Shown here piece after piece: positions 42,233-50,694 of a stretch of 64,000 nt of DNA. The position numbers and the translations under genes were made by a program. This stretch comes from Pseudomonas sp. S04 (GTDB lineage: Bacteria; Pseudomonadota; Gammaproteobacteria; Pseudomonadales; Pseudomonadaceae), in assembly GCF_009834545.1 (NCBI RefSeq), contig NZ_CP019427.1:4036001-4100000 (forward strand), in the 5' to 3' direction. How positions within the stretch are numbered: the stretch's first letter is position 1; each line of letters opens with the position of its first letter. Below the pieces are notes generated by a model that was given only the letters and a program-made list of their open reading frames with translations, made no database searches and was not told the origin of the DNA.

Positions 42233-43558
42233 TTAATGGCTGGCGTCAGGATGCAATGACTTTATCATACGTTTCACAAAGTCCTCTTTTGACTCGGATC
42301 GTGCGTCCGGAACCAATACCATATTGCTCGTTCGCTCAATAGAATTATAGCGCAGCTCGTGATTGGAATAGTGATAATCGAGCAAGCAGAATAATGCCGT
42401 CTGATCTACAAACCAATAATTTTGGTCATTCTTTTGAATAAAATGCATTAGAAATTTCTTCAAATTATTTGCGAGCTTTATTGTTGGATCGCTGTATTTA
42501 AAAATCACAAAGGAAGCAATTAATTGTCTCCATGGATAATAGTGTAGCGCGCATGAGTGGTCTGACTTTATCGCTACATCATCCTCCCCAAGCAAAGCTC
42601 GCGCATCAAAATCCGAAACAAAACAGGAGTCCATATCGCAAACTACAATATCTTTTTTGTAAAAGCTAAGAAACTCTTCGAGCCTAACGAATCTAGAGCA
42701 TGCAAATTCCAATTTTTGTGCGCCTGGATTTGCCTCATAGGAAAAGTTAAAAAAATCGTATTTCCCCGACAGCTCCGAACACCTATCTAGTGTACTACTT
42801 ACTGGATTGATAAGGTGTATGTGCAATAATTTCCTGGTGAGTTTTTTGGAGAAGCTAGCAATAATCAGATCTATGAAAATATTAAAATAACCATCATCAC
42901 AGGATGCTAAAAGCACAGTTTCGAAATTAGATATCGAAACGTTATTTTTGCTGAAGTAGATTACTGGCAAGCTTTCACTATAATCGCCTTCCAAGACTTC
43001 TATTAATGACGCGCCATAGCTAAATGATGCAGCGCCAGTTGACCGCACCCCAAATTTCTCGACATTGGTTATCTTGTTAAAGTTATCTGACGCAAGTTCC
43101 ATTTTTTTCGTATTGGCGTTTACTATTCCTTTATAGAAGTTGTAAAAATCATCCTCGCCCAACCTGTACTTGTAATATTCTAAAAGGCTATCTATCAAAG
43201 TCAGTACGCCTGGAATATTGTAATCCAAGATCGTATTAAATACCAAGTGATATGAGTTCTCTCTATCCGTTAGTTTTTCGCTGTGGTTTATCATATCTAT
43301 CAGAGTAGGAACAATAGAATCAAATTGTTTCTGATTATATAGAACAGATATTTTTATTCCGTAGGCGCCAACCCAGTCCTGCTTTAAAGATATTACTTTG
43401 TCTATGCTAGTTAACGCTGCATTGTAGTCTTTGAGCGCCAAATATGATTTAGCTGCCTCACAGTAATGATAACGGTCTTTGTTCTCAATCCCTTCTAAGG
43501 CCTCAAGTGCACCATTATAGTTTCCAATTTTGTTAAGTTTTCTTACATTATCAATCAT
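42233..43558 (-). CDS. TPR-like / glycosyltransferase-like protein, AT-rich
   Basis: A 441-residue protein, much richer in A+T than the core genome. Residues about 1-110 look like tetratricopeptide helices (YNGALEALEGI, YNAALTSIDKVISLK). The second half has a DIVVCDMDSCFV segment (D-x-D, as in GT-A glycosyltransferases) and FVDQTALFCLLDY, reminiscent of nucleotide-diphospho-sugar transferases. Function is inferred, not certain. The ATG at 43558 has AAGG upstream; the open frame continues 34 codons into phage-like DNA and that part is probably not native. It lies between the two IS66 copies. Confidence 0.6.
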   Translation of the reverse strand: MIDNVRKLNKIGNYNGALEALEGIENKDRYHYCEAAKSYLALKDYNAALTSIDKVISLKQDWVGAYGIKISVLYNQKQFDSIVPTLIDMINHSEKLTDRENSYHLVFNTILDYNIPGVLTLIDSLLEYYKYRLGEDDFYNFYKGIVNANTKKMELASDNFNKITNVEKFGVRSTGAASFSYGASLIEVLEGDYSESLPVIYFSKNNVSISNFETVLLASCDDGYFNIFIDLIIASFSKKLTRKLLHIHLINPVSSTLDRCSELSGKYDFFNFSYEANPGAQKLEFACSRFVRLEEFLSFYKKDIVVCDMDSCFVSDFDARALLGEDDVAIKSDHSCALHYYPWRQLIASFVIFKYSDPTIKLANNLKKFLMHFIQKNDQNYWFVDQTALFCLLDYHYSNHELRYNSIERTSNMVLVPDARSESKEDFVKRMIKSLHPDASH

Positions 43559-43634
43559 CTGTAGCACCTTTTTCTGCTCTTTGCATTGCACGATCCGATT
43601 TGCTGGCCAGTTGGTGGCGAACAATGCGGCTAGG

Positions 43635-43736
43635 TTACCAGCGATTAATTTGTATTTCACTAAGGTAGCCGCCTAACGGGTCTCGTTCGGCAGCCTTCGC
43701 AGCCAGATCCAGCATTTCGCGACCTGTCATGCTCAT
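43635..43736 (-). CDS. Tiny reading frame, probably a truncated gene
   Basis: 33 codons: MSMTGREMLDLAAKAAERDP then LGGYLSEIQINRW. It starts 4 nt after the stop of the IS-split 57-codon gene with a GGAGGGG-like site before that stop. High-GC composition ends at about 43655, where AT-rich DNA begins, so its original 3' part was probably replaced. The compact overlapping arrangement is phage-like; no family recognised. Confidence 0.45.
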   Translation of the reverse strand: MSMTGREMLDLAAKAAERDPLGGYLSEIQINRW

Positions 43737-43829
43737 CGACCTATCCCCTCCTAAAGGTATCTAACATGCGGCCCGGACGCAGAATCACGCGATAGACTTT
43801 GGTGCCTCGCGGATCTGCTGCGAGCCCTT

Positions 43830-43837
43830 CCAGAACC
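43830..43837. repeat. Target site duplication, left copy
   Basis: CCAGAACC directly before the left end of IS66 copy 2; repeated at 45879-45886. Eight bp is the usual IS66 duplication length. Confidence 0.95.
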
Positions 43838-43922
43838 GTAAGCGCTCCATAAACCCCACATTCAAACTCACCACCTGATCCCCGATGCTGTGCTCCCGAT
43901 TCCTTTCCGGAGCCAGCACCTC

Positions 43923-44282
43923 ATGATGCGTCCCGACGCAAAAGTCGAAAAAGTCTATCTCTACCCCAAGCCCGTCGACTTCCGAAAATCCATCGACGGC
44001 CTTGCCGCTCTGGTCGAACAGGACATCAAGGTCGCGGTGTTTGACCCGGTGCTTTTCGTGTTCCTCAACAAGCCTCGAAACCGAGTGAAGATTTTGTATT
44101 GGGAGCGCAACGGCTTCTGCCTTTGGCTAAAGCGCCTGGAGTCCGAGCGCTTCAAAACATCGCCGGATTGTTCGGATGAAGCCATCGTACTGACGGTTCA
44201 AGAACTCAACTGGTTACTGGACGGTTTTGATTTGTGGCGCAACCGTCCGCATCAAGTTTTGACGCCTCGATTCGTCGCTTGA
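43923..44282 (+). CDS. tnpB: IS66 accessory protein TnpB, copy 2
   Basis: A 119-residue protein identical in sequence to the copy 1 TnpB, with the same spacing (18 nt) to tnpC and the same choice between ATG 43923 and an upstream GTG. Confidence 0.92.
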   Translation: MMRPDAKVEKVYLYPKPVDFRKSIDGLAALVEQDIKVAVFDPVLFVFLNKPRNRVKILYWERNGFCLWLKRLESERFKTSPDCSDEAIVLTVQELNWLLDGFDLWRNRPHQVLTPRFVA

Positions 44283-44300
44283 TTCGGTATAATCCAGGGC

Positions 44301-45833
44301 ATGATTTCCATGCCCAAAGACCTTCCTGACGACCCTGTTTTGCTCAAGCGACTGCTTGAGCAAATGCTGAGTGAGCGCGAGTCGGATAAGGGCAAAATCG
44401 TTCATCTCGAAGAAGAAAACGCGCTGTTGCGTCAGCGCCTTTTCGGGCGCAAGTCAGAGCAAACAGCCGATCCCGCGACCCCGCAAATGGCCTTGTTCAA
44501 CGAAGCTGAAAGCGTGGCCGAGTCTGTCGACGAAACGGTGGAAGAAGAGGTCGTAGCTCCGACCAAACATCGCGGTAAACGCCAGCCTCTGCCCGCCGAT
44601 CTTCCGCGCATTGAAGTCATCCACGAACTGCCCGAGCACGAACTGATCTGCGCCTGCGGTTGCCGTAAACACACCATTGGCGAGGAAATCAGCGAGCAGC
44701 TTGAGATCGTGCCGATGCAAATCCGCGTGATCAAACATGTGCGCAAGATCTACGGTTGCCGCGATTGCGAAACTGCACCGGTTACAGCGGACAAGCCCGC
44801 TCAACTGATTGAAAAAAGCATGGCCAGCCCGAGTGTCCTGGCGATGCTGCTGACGACCAAATACGTCGACGGCTTACCGCTTCACCGCTTCGAAAAAGTG
44901 CTGGGCCGCCACGGTATCGATATCCCACGCCAGACCTTGGCTCGATGGGTTATCCAGTGCGGTGAACACTTGCAGCCGTTGCTGAATTTGATGCGCGACC
45001 GGCTACTGGAAAGCCGCGTCATCCACTGCGACGAAACGCGTGTACAGGTGCTGAAAGAGCCAGATCGAGAGCCCACCAGCCAATCCTGGATGTGGGTGCA
45101 AACCGGCGGGCCGCCGGATCAACCCGTTATCTTATTTGACTACTCGACCAGCCGGGCGCAGGAGGTTCCGTCGCGCCTGCTCGAAGGTTATCGCGGCTAC
45201 CTGATGACCGATGATTACGCTGGTTATAACTCCTTGGGGGCGCAATCCGGTGTCGACTGTTTAGGCTGTTGGGCACATGCGCGGCGCAAGTTTGTCGAGG
45301 CGCAAAAAGTGCAGCCTAAAGGCAAAACCGGGCGTGCCGATATCGCCCTGAATCTGATCAACAAGCTGTACGGTATCGAGCGAGATTTGAAAGAAGTCGG
45401 CGATGAATATCGCCACGAGAGCCGACAGCAAAACAGCCTGCCGGTGTTGGCGCAGTTGCACACATGGCTGGAGAAAACCCAGCCACAAGTGACGGCGCAA
45501 AATGCACTGGGCAAAGCCATCAGCTACCTGGCCAGCAACTGGATCAAGTTGGTGCGCTACACCGAAGCCGGTTACTTGCCGATCGACAACAATGCGGCCG
45601 AGCGTGCGATCCGGCCCTTCGTTATCGGGCGCAAGAATTGGCTGTTCAGCGACACGCCCAAAGGCGCGATGGCCAGCGCTCAACTTTACAGCCTGGTCGA
45701 GACGGCTAAAGCCAACGGCCAAGAGCCCTATGCGTGGCTGCGCCACGCACTTGAACGCCTGCCACAGGCAACCTCGGTTGAAGATTACGAAGCCTTACTG
45801 CCTTGGAACTGCTCGTTCGCATCGCACCGCTAA
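44301..45833 (+). CDS. tnpC: IS66 transposase TnpC, copy 2
   Basis: A 510-residue DDE transposase with the same protein sequence as copy 1; the only base difference I noticed is G45158 for A41173, a silent alanine change. All catalytic segments ([29 protein letters not shown]) are intact. Confidence 0.95.
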   Translation: MISMPKDLPDDPVLLKRLLEQMLSERESDKGKIVHLEEENALLRQRLFGRKSEQTADPATPQMALFNEAESVAESVDETVEEEVVAPTKHRGKRQPLPADLPRIEVIHELPEHELICACGCRKHTIGEEISEQLEIVPMQIRVIKHVRKIYGCRDCETAPVTADKPAQLIEKSMASPSVLAMLLTTKYVDGLPLHRFEKVLGRHGIDIPRQTLARWVIQCGEHLQPLLNLMRDRLLESRVIHCDETRVQVLKEPDREPTSQSWMWVQTGGPPDQPVILFDYSTSRAQEVPSRLLEGYRGYLMTDDYAGYNSLGAQSGVDCLGCWAHARRKFVEAQKVQPKGKTGRADIALNLINKLYGIERDLKEVGDEYRHESRQQNSLPVLAQLHTWLEKTQPQVTAQNALGKAISYLASNWIKLVRYTEAGYLPIDNNAAERAIRPFVIGRKNWLFSDTPKGAMASAQLYSLVETAKANGQEPYAWLRHALERLPQATSVEDYEALLPWNCSFASHR

Positions 45834-45878
45834 GCGCGCCGCCTATTTTTGAATAGGTGGGGTTCATGGAGCGCTTAC

Positions 45879-45886
45879 CCAGAACC
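45879..45886. repeat. Target site duplication, right copy
   Basis: CCAGAACC directly after the right end of IS66 copy 2, matching 43830-43837. Confidence 0.95.
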
Positions 45887-45962
45887 GGAGCGACATAGCG
45901 GCGCTGAAGGCTAACGATTTCGCCGTGCTCGAGAATGAAGCGTATTTCAGTCATCGTTTCCA

Positions 45963-46127
45963 TCAGCGCGCCTCCTTGGACTTTCCAATCTCGGCGGCGG
46001 TGCGGACGATGACGCGACGGGTGGCTGCTGCGGGATCAAGGCCGTACAGTTCGCTCAGCTTCACGTCGTAGCTGCGCAGACTGTATACCGCATATTTTGC
46101 GGCGGTCAGCTTAGTGTTACTTGATGA
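45963..46127 (-). pseudogene. 5'-truncated small gene of unknown function
   Basis: Open frame without a start codon: LTAAKYAVYSLRSYDVKLSE ... RRVIVRTAAEIGKSKEAR, ending in a TGA that overlaps the ATG of the IS-split gene. High-GC coding character stops near 46110, where AT-rich sequence and then a stop (46127) begin, so the 5' end seems to have been lost at a junction. The 148 bp beyond it (46128-46275) show no gene. Confidence 0.55.
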
Positions 46128-46275
46128 TTAGATATGCTCACGTCCTGCGGCCACAGACCGAGCCACACAAAGCTATAAAAAATACAGCTTAGTTTGCGAA
46201 ACCAGCACCGACAAGTAACCCCGAGCGATCAAACATAAATTCCCCCAGTATAAAGCACTTCGAGAATCAATGAGT

Positions 46276-47472
46276 TTAAGCTTCAACAACTTTAAACGCA
46301 CCGTCAACATTCGCACGCCCCATCAAAGGCAAAAGCCCTTGAATTTCAACCATCCCTAAGGATTTAACCATATCAATATCACCACCAAACAAGAAAGGAA
46401 CACCAATTTTATATCGGTCAGATCTAATAATTACAGATGAAATTAGCGCCTGACAGACCTTAGAACTGTCAACCTCGCCCGAGTTCGCCGTTACTCTCAC
46501 ACAAACTTTTCCGCTCGACGATACAACAGTATTTTTCAGCGGTCTAAAAGCCAAAATCACTCCTGCGCCAGTGGAGCTCCAGTCCTCATTGTAATAAGAG
46601 CTAGATAACTTATACTCACACTCGTTATCACCTATGATTTTCAGGAAGCCACACGAAGCCTTCAAATCGATACAGACAGAAATTATTTCGGCCCCTCTGG
46701 GAACTGAAATTTCAAAATCACCATGCGATTGCGAAACATGAGAAAACACTTCACCAGCACGCGACGTTCTTCGCACACAAACATCATCGCCAAACTGCGA
46801 ACCAAGATGTAAAACGTGATGCCTCACCAGAGTCTTAAAAACGAAGGAATCACCTACCCCCAAATTTTTTTTATAATTTGCTAAGCACCCATCGATCAGC
46901 CTAGACAACTCGACACCAAAATCATCACGTACGTGCACGCTGTCTTTGAATAACCGTAGCAATTCGCCATGCGAAGAATCGCGATCAGACTTGAGTTTTT
47001 CCATCAACTCATAACAATCAAAATAGGGGATCCGCAATTCCATGCACAACTCCCGCAAGAGAGCCGTTATTTTGCCGCTATCCGAAATCAAGTCAGGGGT
47101 CGGCAGCACCAGAATCACGGGCACACACCCCGACGAAAGAATGCGACAACATACCTCAGCTAGAATATCTATCCAATGCTGTGGATCGACATGCTTCGCC
47201 TTCATCCACAAGCCATCATTCACACACAGATCCAGAATGCAAAAATCATAGTTAGCCATGTTGATTTTTGCGAGGTTATAGAAGACGAAAGAACTAGTAC
47301 ACGCCCCAATTGAAAAATTATCAAAACACTTCACATTGCTTGAGGAAGAAAAATATGAAGAATAGCCGTTTTTTATTACCCCGTTCGAGGTGCCTAATAG
47401 ACACAGAGAATATCCATCATCAGATCTATCATCAGCACTTGAACGTAAATCCACAACCACCCCCAAAAACAC
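46276..47472 (-). CDS. SGNH-hydrolase-like protein, AT-rich
   Basis: A 398-residue protein with AT-rich, non-core codon use. The N-terminal 200 residues fit the SGNH/GDSL hydrolase layout: block I LCLLGTSNGV (the serine near residue 29), block III ILDLCVND (asparagine), and block V DSVHVRDDFG (D-x-x-H). Residues after about 220 are strand-rich (FEISVPRGAEIISVCIDL) and may be a binding domain. Such enzymes are often polysaccharide O-acetyl esterases or transferases; the role here is inferred from the nearby capsule genes. The GTG start at 47472 is uncertain. No clear signal peptide. Confidence 0.6.
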   Translation of the reverse strand: MFLGVVVDLRSSADDRSDDGYSLCLLGTSNGVIKNGYSSYFSSSSNVKCFDNFSIGACTSSFVFYNLAKINMANYDFCILDLCVNDGLWMKAKHVDPQHWIDILAEVCCRILSSGCVPVILVLPTPDLISDSGKITALLRELCMELRIPYFDCYELMEKLKSDRDSSHGELLRLFKDSVHVRDDFGVELSRLIDGCLANYKKNLGVGDSFVFKTLVRHHVLHLGSQFGDDVCVRRTSRAGEVFSHVSQSHGDFEISVPRGAEIISVCIDLKASCGFLKIIGDNECEYKLSSSYYNEDWSSTGAGVILAFRPLKNTVVSSSGKVCVRVTANSGEVDSSKVCQALISSVIIRSDRYKIGVPFLFGGDIDMVKSLGMVEIQGLLPLMGRANVDGAFKVVEA

Positions 47473-48077
47473 CTAAAAATAAAAAACTTAAAAACAACAA
47501 AAACCTACGCTAAACACTTCTACTCGAAAACATCCTAACTCAACAACGGCTCAACCTTATAAACTCAAAATTCTGAAAATCTGAACTCATGATCAACAGA
47601 AACAAGTTGACAACTGGGACGCTTATTCGGCATGAAGCCCGACTCAAAACCTCAAGGCGCCAGAATCGACGTAAAATACGGGTAGAATTGTATTGCCAGC
47701 ATCGCAAAATTGTACACAATCTTCGGCAGCCTATCGCCCAGCAGGACACAGCGCATCCTAAAAAATAAGCGAACCGTGATGGCATTGCAACACCATTGGT
47801 GCGGAATTGGAATTCACTCTGTCACTTTTAAGAAGTTATATATTTTCGCACTTCTGTACAACCCGTGAAGTGATATGCACCCATAGGAAAGCATTTTAAT
47901 CCTTGTAGGCATAAAGGAATGATTCTCGCTTGACGCTAATACCACCCAGCGATTAATCTCACGCCCCTTGAGCACGGAAGCCGCCCGAATCCCCAAGTCA
48001 CCGCGCGGATACGGGCCATTTCTGAAACGAATTCACCGGCGCGCCCAGGCACGCCGCTTTGCTGTGCGGTAAAAATC
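47473..48077. other. Intergenic region before the capsule export genes
   Basis: About 600 bp between diverging genes. Composition changes from AT-rich (to about 47900) to high GC. Short open frames (47540-47785 and 47814-47996, reverse) lack ribosome sites and family resemblance. A possible promoter for kpsM is TTGACG (47930-47935) with ATTAAT (47952-47957) at 16-bp spacing. No convincing JUMPstart/ops element was found. Confidence 0.45.
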
Positions 48078-48869
48078 GTGAAACCTCGCTCCTCTTTCCA
48101 GATTCAAAAATCAGTCATCTTTGCTCTGATACTGCGTGAGGCCCGGGCGCGGTTCGGCGACCGTAGAATGGGGGCTGTGTGGACGTTGATTGAGCCGATC
48201 TGCCATCTATTGCTTTTCACCCTACTTTTTTCTCTGATTCGCGGCAGAACTGTCGCTGGCGTCGAATATCCCGTATTCGTGCTTGTCGGAATGGCCCCAT
48301 TTTTACTCTATCGCAACATTGCGCTTCGATTAATGGACAGCCTTAGGGAAAATCGCTCACTTTTTGCTTACAAACAGATCAAACCGCTGGATACCTACAT
48401 CGCTCGCGCATTGGTAGAAGCGTGTATCAGCGCCACGGTGTACGCGATATTGGTATTTGGCTTCGCTTGGTTCGGTTTCGATATGACGGTGCACAGTCCA
48501 CTACAGTGGACGGCTACGCTCAGCATCGGGCTTCTATTTGCTTTCGGCCTGGGGATGCTGCTGGCATTGGTCACTCACGCCCTACCCAGCCTAAAAATAG
48601 TGATTCGGATGGCTTTTTTCCCTCTTTACTTCATTTCTGGTGTTCTGATGCCCGCATCCTACCTTCCTCAAGAGATGATGCCTTTGTTGCTATTAAATCC
48701 ATTTCTGCATCTGGTTGAACTGGTCCGCGCCGAAGTGTTGCCGCACTACGCCCCCGTAGACGGCGTATCTATCCAGTATGTGATTACGTTCACTGTGATT
48801 TTGCTGTTCGTAGCTCTGGGCAGCTATCGCGCTCGTCGCCTGCATTTGATTTCCACGAAGAACGGATGA
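48078..48869 (+). CDS. kpsM: Capsular polysaccharide ABC transporter permease (KpsM-like)
   Basis: A 263-residue ABC-2 type inner-membrane permease with six hydrophobic helices. The amphipathic start LILREARARFGDRRMGAVWT and the PLYFISGVLMPASYLP and LLLNPFLHLVELVRAEVLP segments match KpsM/CtrC/BexB closely in order. It pairs with the ATPase encoded 12 nt downstream to export lipid-linked capsule polymer. The start is a GTG at 48078 with a weak ribosome site. It is the first gene of the rightward capsule operon. Confidence 0.92.
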   Translation: MKPRSSFQIQKSVIFALILREARARFGDRRMGAVWTLIEPICHLLLFTLLFSLIRGRTVAGVEYPVFVLVGMAPFLLYRNIALRLMDSLRENRSLFAYKQIKPLDTYIARALVEACISATVYAILVFGFAWFGFDMTVHSPLQWTATLSIGLLFAFGLGMLLALVTHALPSLKIVIRMAFFPLYFISGVLMPASYLPQEMMPLLLLNPFLHLVELVRAEVLPHYAPVDGVSIQYVITFTVILLFVALGSYRARRLHLISTKNG

Positions 48870-48881
48870 GGATCGGCAAAC

Positions 48882-49535
48882 GTGTTTGAGCTCAAGAACG
48901 TCACCAAGTCCTACCTCACTCCAAAAGGTCGGAGGCATGTTTTCCGCAACCTTTCACTATCGATTCCACCAGACAAGAATATTGCTCTGATCGGACGAAA
49001 CGGCGCAGGCAAATCAACGCTGATGCGTCTCCTTGGTGCCGCCGACATTCCTGACTCAGGCTCCATCGTTACTGACAAAAGCATTTCCTGGCCCGTCGGA
49101 CTCTCGGGTGGTTTTCAAGGTAGCATGACCGGTCGCGACAACATCAAATTCGTTTGCCGAGTTTACGGCGCTGAAGGCGATGCAATGCGTGAAAAGGTTC
49201 GATACGTGCAAGACTTCGCTGAAATCGGCGACTGGATTGACGAACCCATCAAGACCTATTCGTCAGGCATGCGTTCACGCTTAGCCTTCGGCCTCAGTAT
49301 GGCCTTTGACTTCGATTACTACTTGATCGACGAGGTAATGTCAGTGGGCGACGCCCAATTTCGACGCAAGTGCGCAGAAGTTTTTCAGGAAAAGCGCCAG
49401 CAATCAAAAGTCGTACTGGTAACTCACAACATGCCCGAAGTCGAAAAGCTCTGCGACATCGTTCTATTGATCAACGACGGCAATATCCAGATCTACGAAG
49501 ACGTCGCCGAAGGCATCAAGGCATACAACACCTGA
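48882..49535 (+). CDS. kpsT: Capsular polysaccharide ABC transporter ATPase (KpsT-like)
   Basis: A 217-residue ATPase. Walker A is GRNGAGKST (near residue 38), signature YSSGMRSRLAFGLSMA (near 125), Walker B YYLIDEVMS, and the switch histidine in VTHNM. Its short length without a C-terminal carbohydrate-binding domain is typical of KpsT/CtrD rather than the O-antigen Wzt type. GTG start. It powers export of capsule polymer through the KpsM-like permease. Confidence 0.93.
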   Translation: MFELKNVTKSYLTPKGRRHVFRNLSLSIPPDKNIALIGRNGAGKSTLMRLLGAADIPDSGSIVTDKSISWPVGLSGGFQGSMTGRDNIKFVCRVYGAEGDAMREKVRYVQDFAEIGDWIDEPIKTYSSGMRSRLAFGLSMAFDFDYYLIDEVMSVGDAQFRRKCAEVFQEKRQQSKVVLVTHNMPEVEKLCDIVLLINDGNIQIYEDVAEGIKAYNT

Positions 49536-49587
49536 ACAAACATCTTCCTATATCGCAGCACCGTTTCACATCAAGGATGCATCACAT

Positions 49588-50694
49588 ATGAGCAGTACGG
49601 GTAAACTCAAGAGCTGGCGCCTGGCAATTGGCCTGGTCGTCCTTCCACTAGCCTTGGCAGCCATTTACTACGGCATGTTCGCCATTGATCGTTATGTGAG
49701 CTCCGCGCAAGTGGTCGTGCGCCAGGACGGTGGCAACCCAGGCGCTGCCGTACCCGGACTGGCAACCTTGCTCACTGGCACCAATCCTGCCTCGCGCGAA
49801 GAAACCCTCTATCTGCGCGAGTATATCGTGTCCATGGACATGATGCTGCTGCTGGAAGAACGCTTGCACTGGATCGAGCAATACGCCGCCCAGCGCAACG
49901 ATATTTTCTTCTGGCTGGACAAGGACGCCGAGCGCGAAGACCTGCTCAAGTACTACCAGCGCATGGTTTCTGCCCACTACGACGAAACCACCGGCCTGCT
50001 GCGCGTCGAAGTCCAGGCGTTCACCCCGGAATTGTCCGAACAGATGCTGCGCACCATCCTTGAGGCCAGCGAGCATTTCGTCAACGAAGTCAGCCACAGC
50101 ATCGCTCGCGAGCAAATGGCCTTCGCCAAGAGCGAACTGGAAACCGCGCGCGTCAACTACGCCGAACGCAAAACCGAGTTGCTGGACTTCCAGAACGACA
50201 ACAAGGTACTGGACGGTGCCAACACTGCACAAAGCCGCGCAACCATCATTGCCGACTTGGAAGGCCAGTACACCAAGGAACAGGCAATCCTCACCGAGAT
50301 GCAATTCAAGTTGCGCGCCGACTCACCGCAGGTGAAACAGCAAAAGCAAAAGGTCAATGCCATTACTCAGCAACTAGCCAAGGAAAAGCGCCTGCTGGTT
50401 TCCTCGCCCAATGGCTCGCAACTGAACGTCGTCGCCTCGCGCTTCCAGCAACTGACCCTGGATGCAGGCATCGCCGAAGAAAGCTACAAGACAGCCGTCG
50501 CTGCCCTCGACAATGCCCGTATTGAAGCCAGCAAAAAAATTCGCACCCTGGTCACAGTAGTCAGCCCGAACAGTCCGCAACTCGCCTTGTACCCAGAGCG
50601 TCTGTACAACCTGGCAACGATCTTGCTTGGCCTGCTCATGCTGTACGGCATCACCCGCTTCATCCTGGCTTCGATCGAGGATCATCGTGATTAA
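49588..50694 (+). CDS. kpsE: Capsule export inner-membrane protein (KpsE/CtrB-like, PCP-3 family)
   Basis: A 368-residue polysaccharide co-polymerase-type protein. Two transmembrane segments (about residues 12-32 and 341-362) flank a large periplasmic coiled-coil domain (IAREQMAFAKSELETARVNY ... ILTEMQFKLRADSPQVKQQ). The PNSPQLALYPERLYN segment before the last helix is characteristic of the family. It links the ABC transporter to the outer-membrane channel. The kpsD gene begins 8 nt inside its end. Confidence 0.92.
   Translation: MSSTGKLKSWRLAIGLVVLPLALAAIYYGMFAIDRYVSSAQVVVRQDGGNPGAAVPGLATLLTGTNPASREETLYLREYIVSMDMMLLLEERLHWIEQYAAQRNDIFFWLDKDAEREDLLKYYQRMVSAHYDETTGLLRVEVQAFTPELSEQMLRTILEASEHFVNEVSHSIAREQMAFAKSELETARVNYAERKTELLDFQNDNKVLDGANTAQSRATIIADLEGQYTKEQAILTEMQFKLRADSPQVKQQKQKVNAITQQLAKEKRLLVSSPNGSQLNVVASRFQQLTLDAGIAEESYKTAVAALDNARIEASKKIRTLVTVVSPNSPQLALYPERLYNLATILLGLLMLYGITRFILASIEDHRD

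Larger units (their letters stand above)
43838..45878 (+). mobile_element. IS66-family element, copy 2 (2041 bp)
   Basis: Same ends, length and genes as copy 1, same orientation, with a perfect 8-bp target duplication CCAGAACC on both sides. It disrupts a small leftward gene. The near identity to copy 1 and the clean duplication point to recent transposition. Confidence 0.97.
43741..45963 (-). pseudogene. 57-codon gene split by IS66 copy 2
   Basis: Removing the 2041-bp element and one 8-bp duplicate joins METMTEIRFILEHGEIVSLQ...YVAPVLEG (from 45963) with LAADPRGTKVYRVILRPGRM...RRG stop (43741) in one frame of 57 codons. Its start overlaps the stop of the next leftward-reading frame (TGATG), and another frame follows 4 nt after its end, as in phage or island gene strings. 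Product unknown. Confidence 0.75.

Noticed and set aside
39853..45878. Composite transposon carrying the TPR/glycosyltransferase-like gene
   Set aside because: Two direct IS66 copies flank the gene, but copy 2 has its own complete 8-bp target duplication inside a small gene and copy 1 has none matching the outer flanks, so the two inserted independently.
46140..46170. Sixteen bases shared with the RNase T2 gene (near 37205)
   Set aside because: The match CTGCGGCCACAGACCG is too short and the flanks do not continue the RNase coding sequence.
47540..47996. Reverse-strand open frames of 81 and 60 codons
   Set aside because: No ribosome sites, mixed composition across a junction, and no recognisable protein pattern.
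48060..48078. RfaH ops/JUMPstart element before kpsM
   Set aside because: GCGGTA is present, but the rest does not match the ops consensus, so chance is likely.
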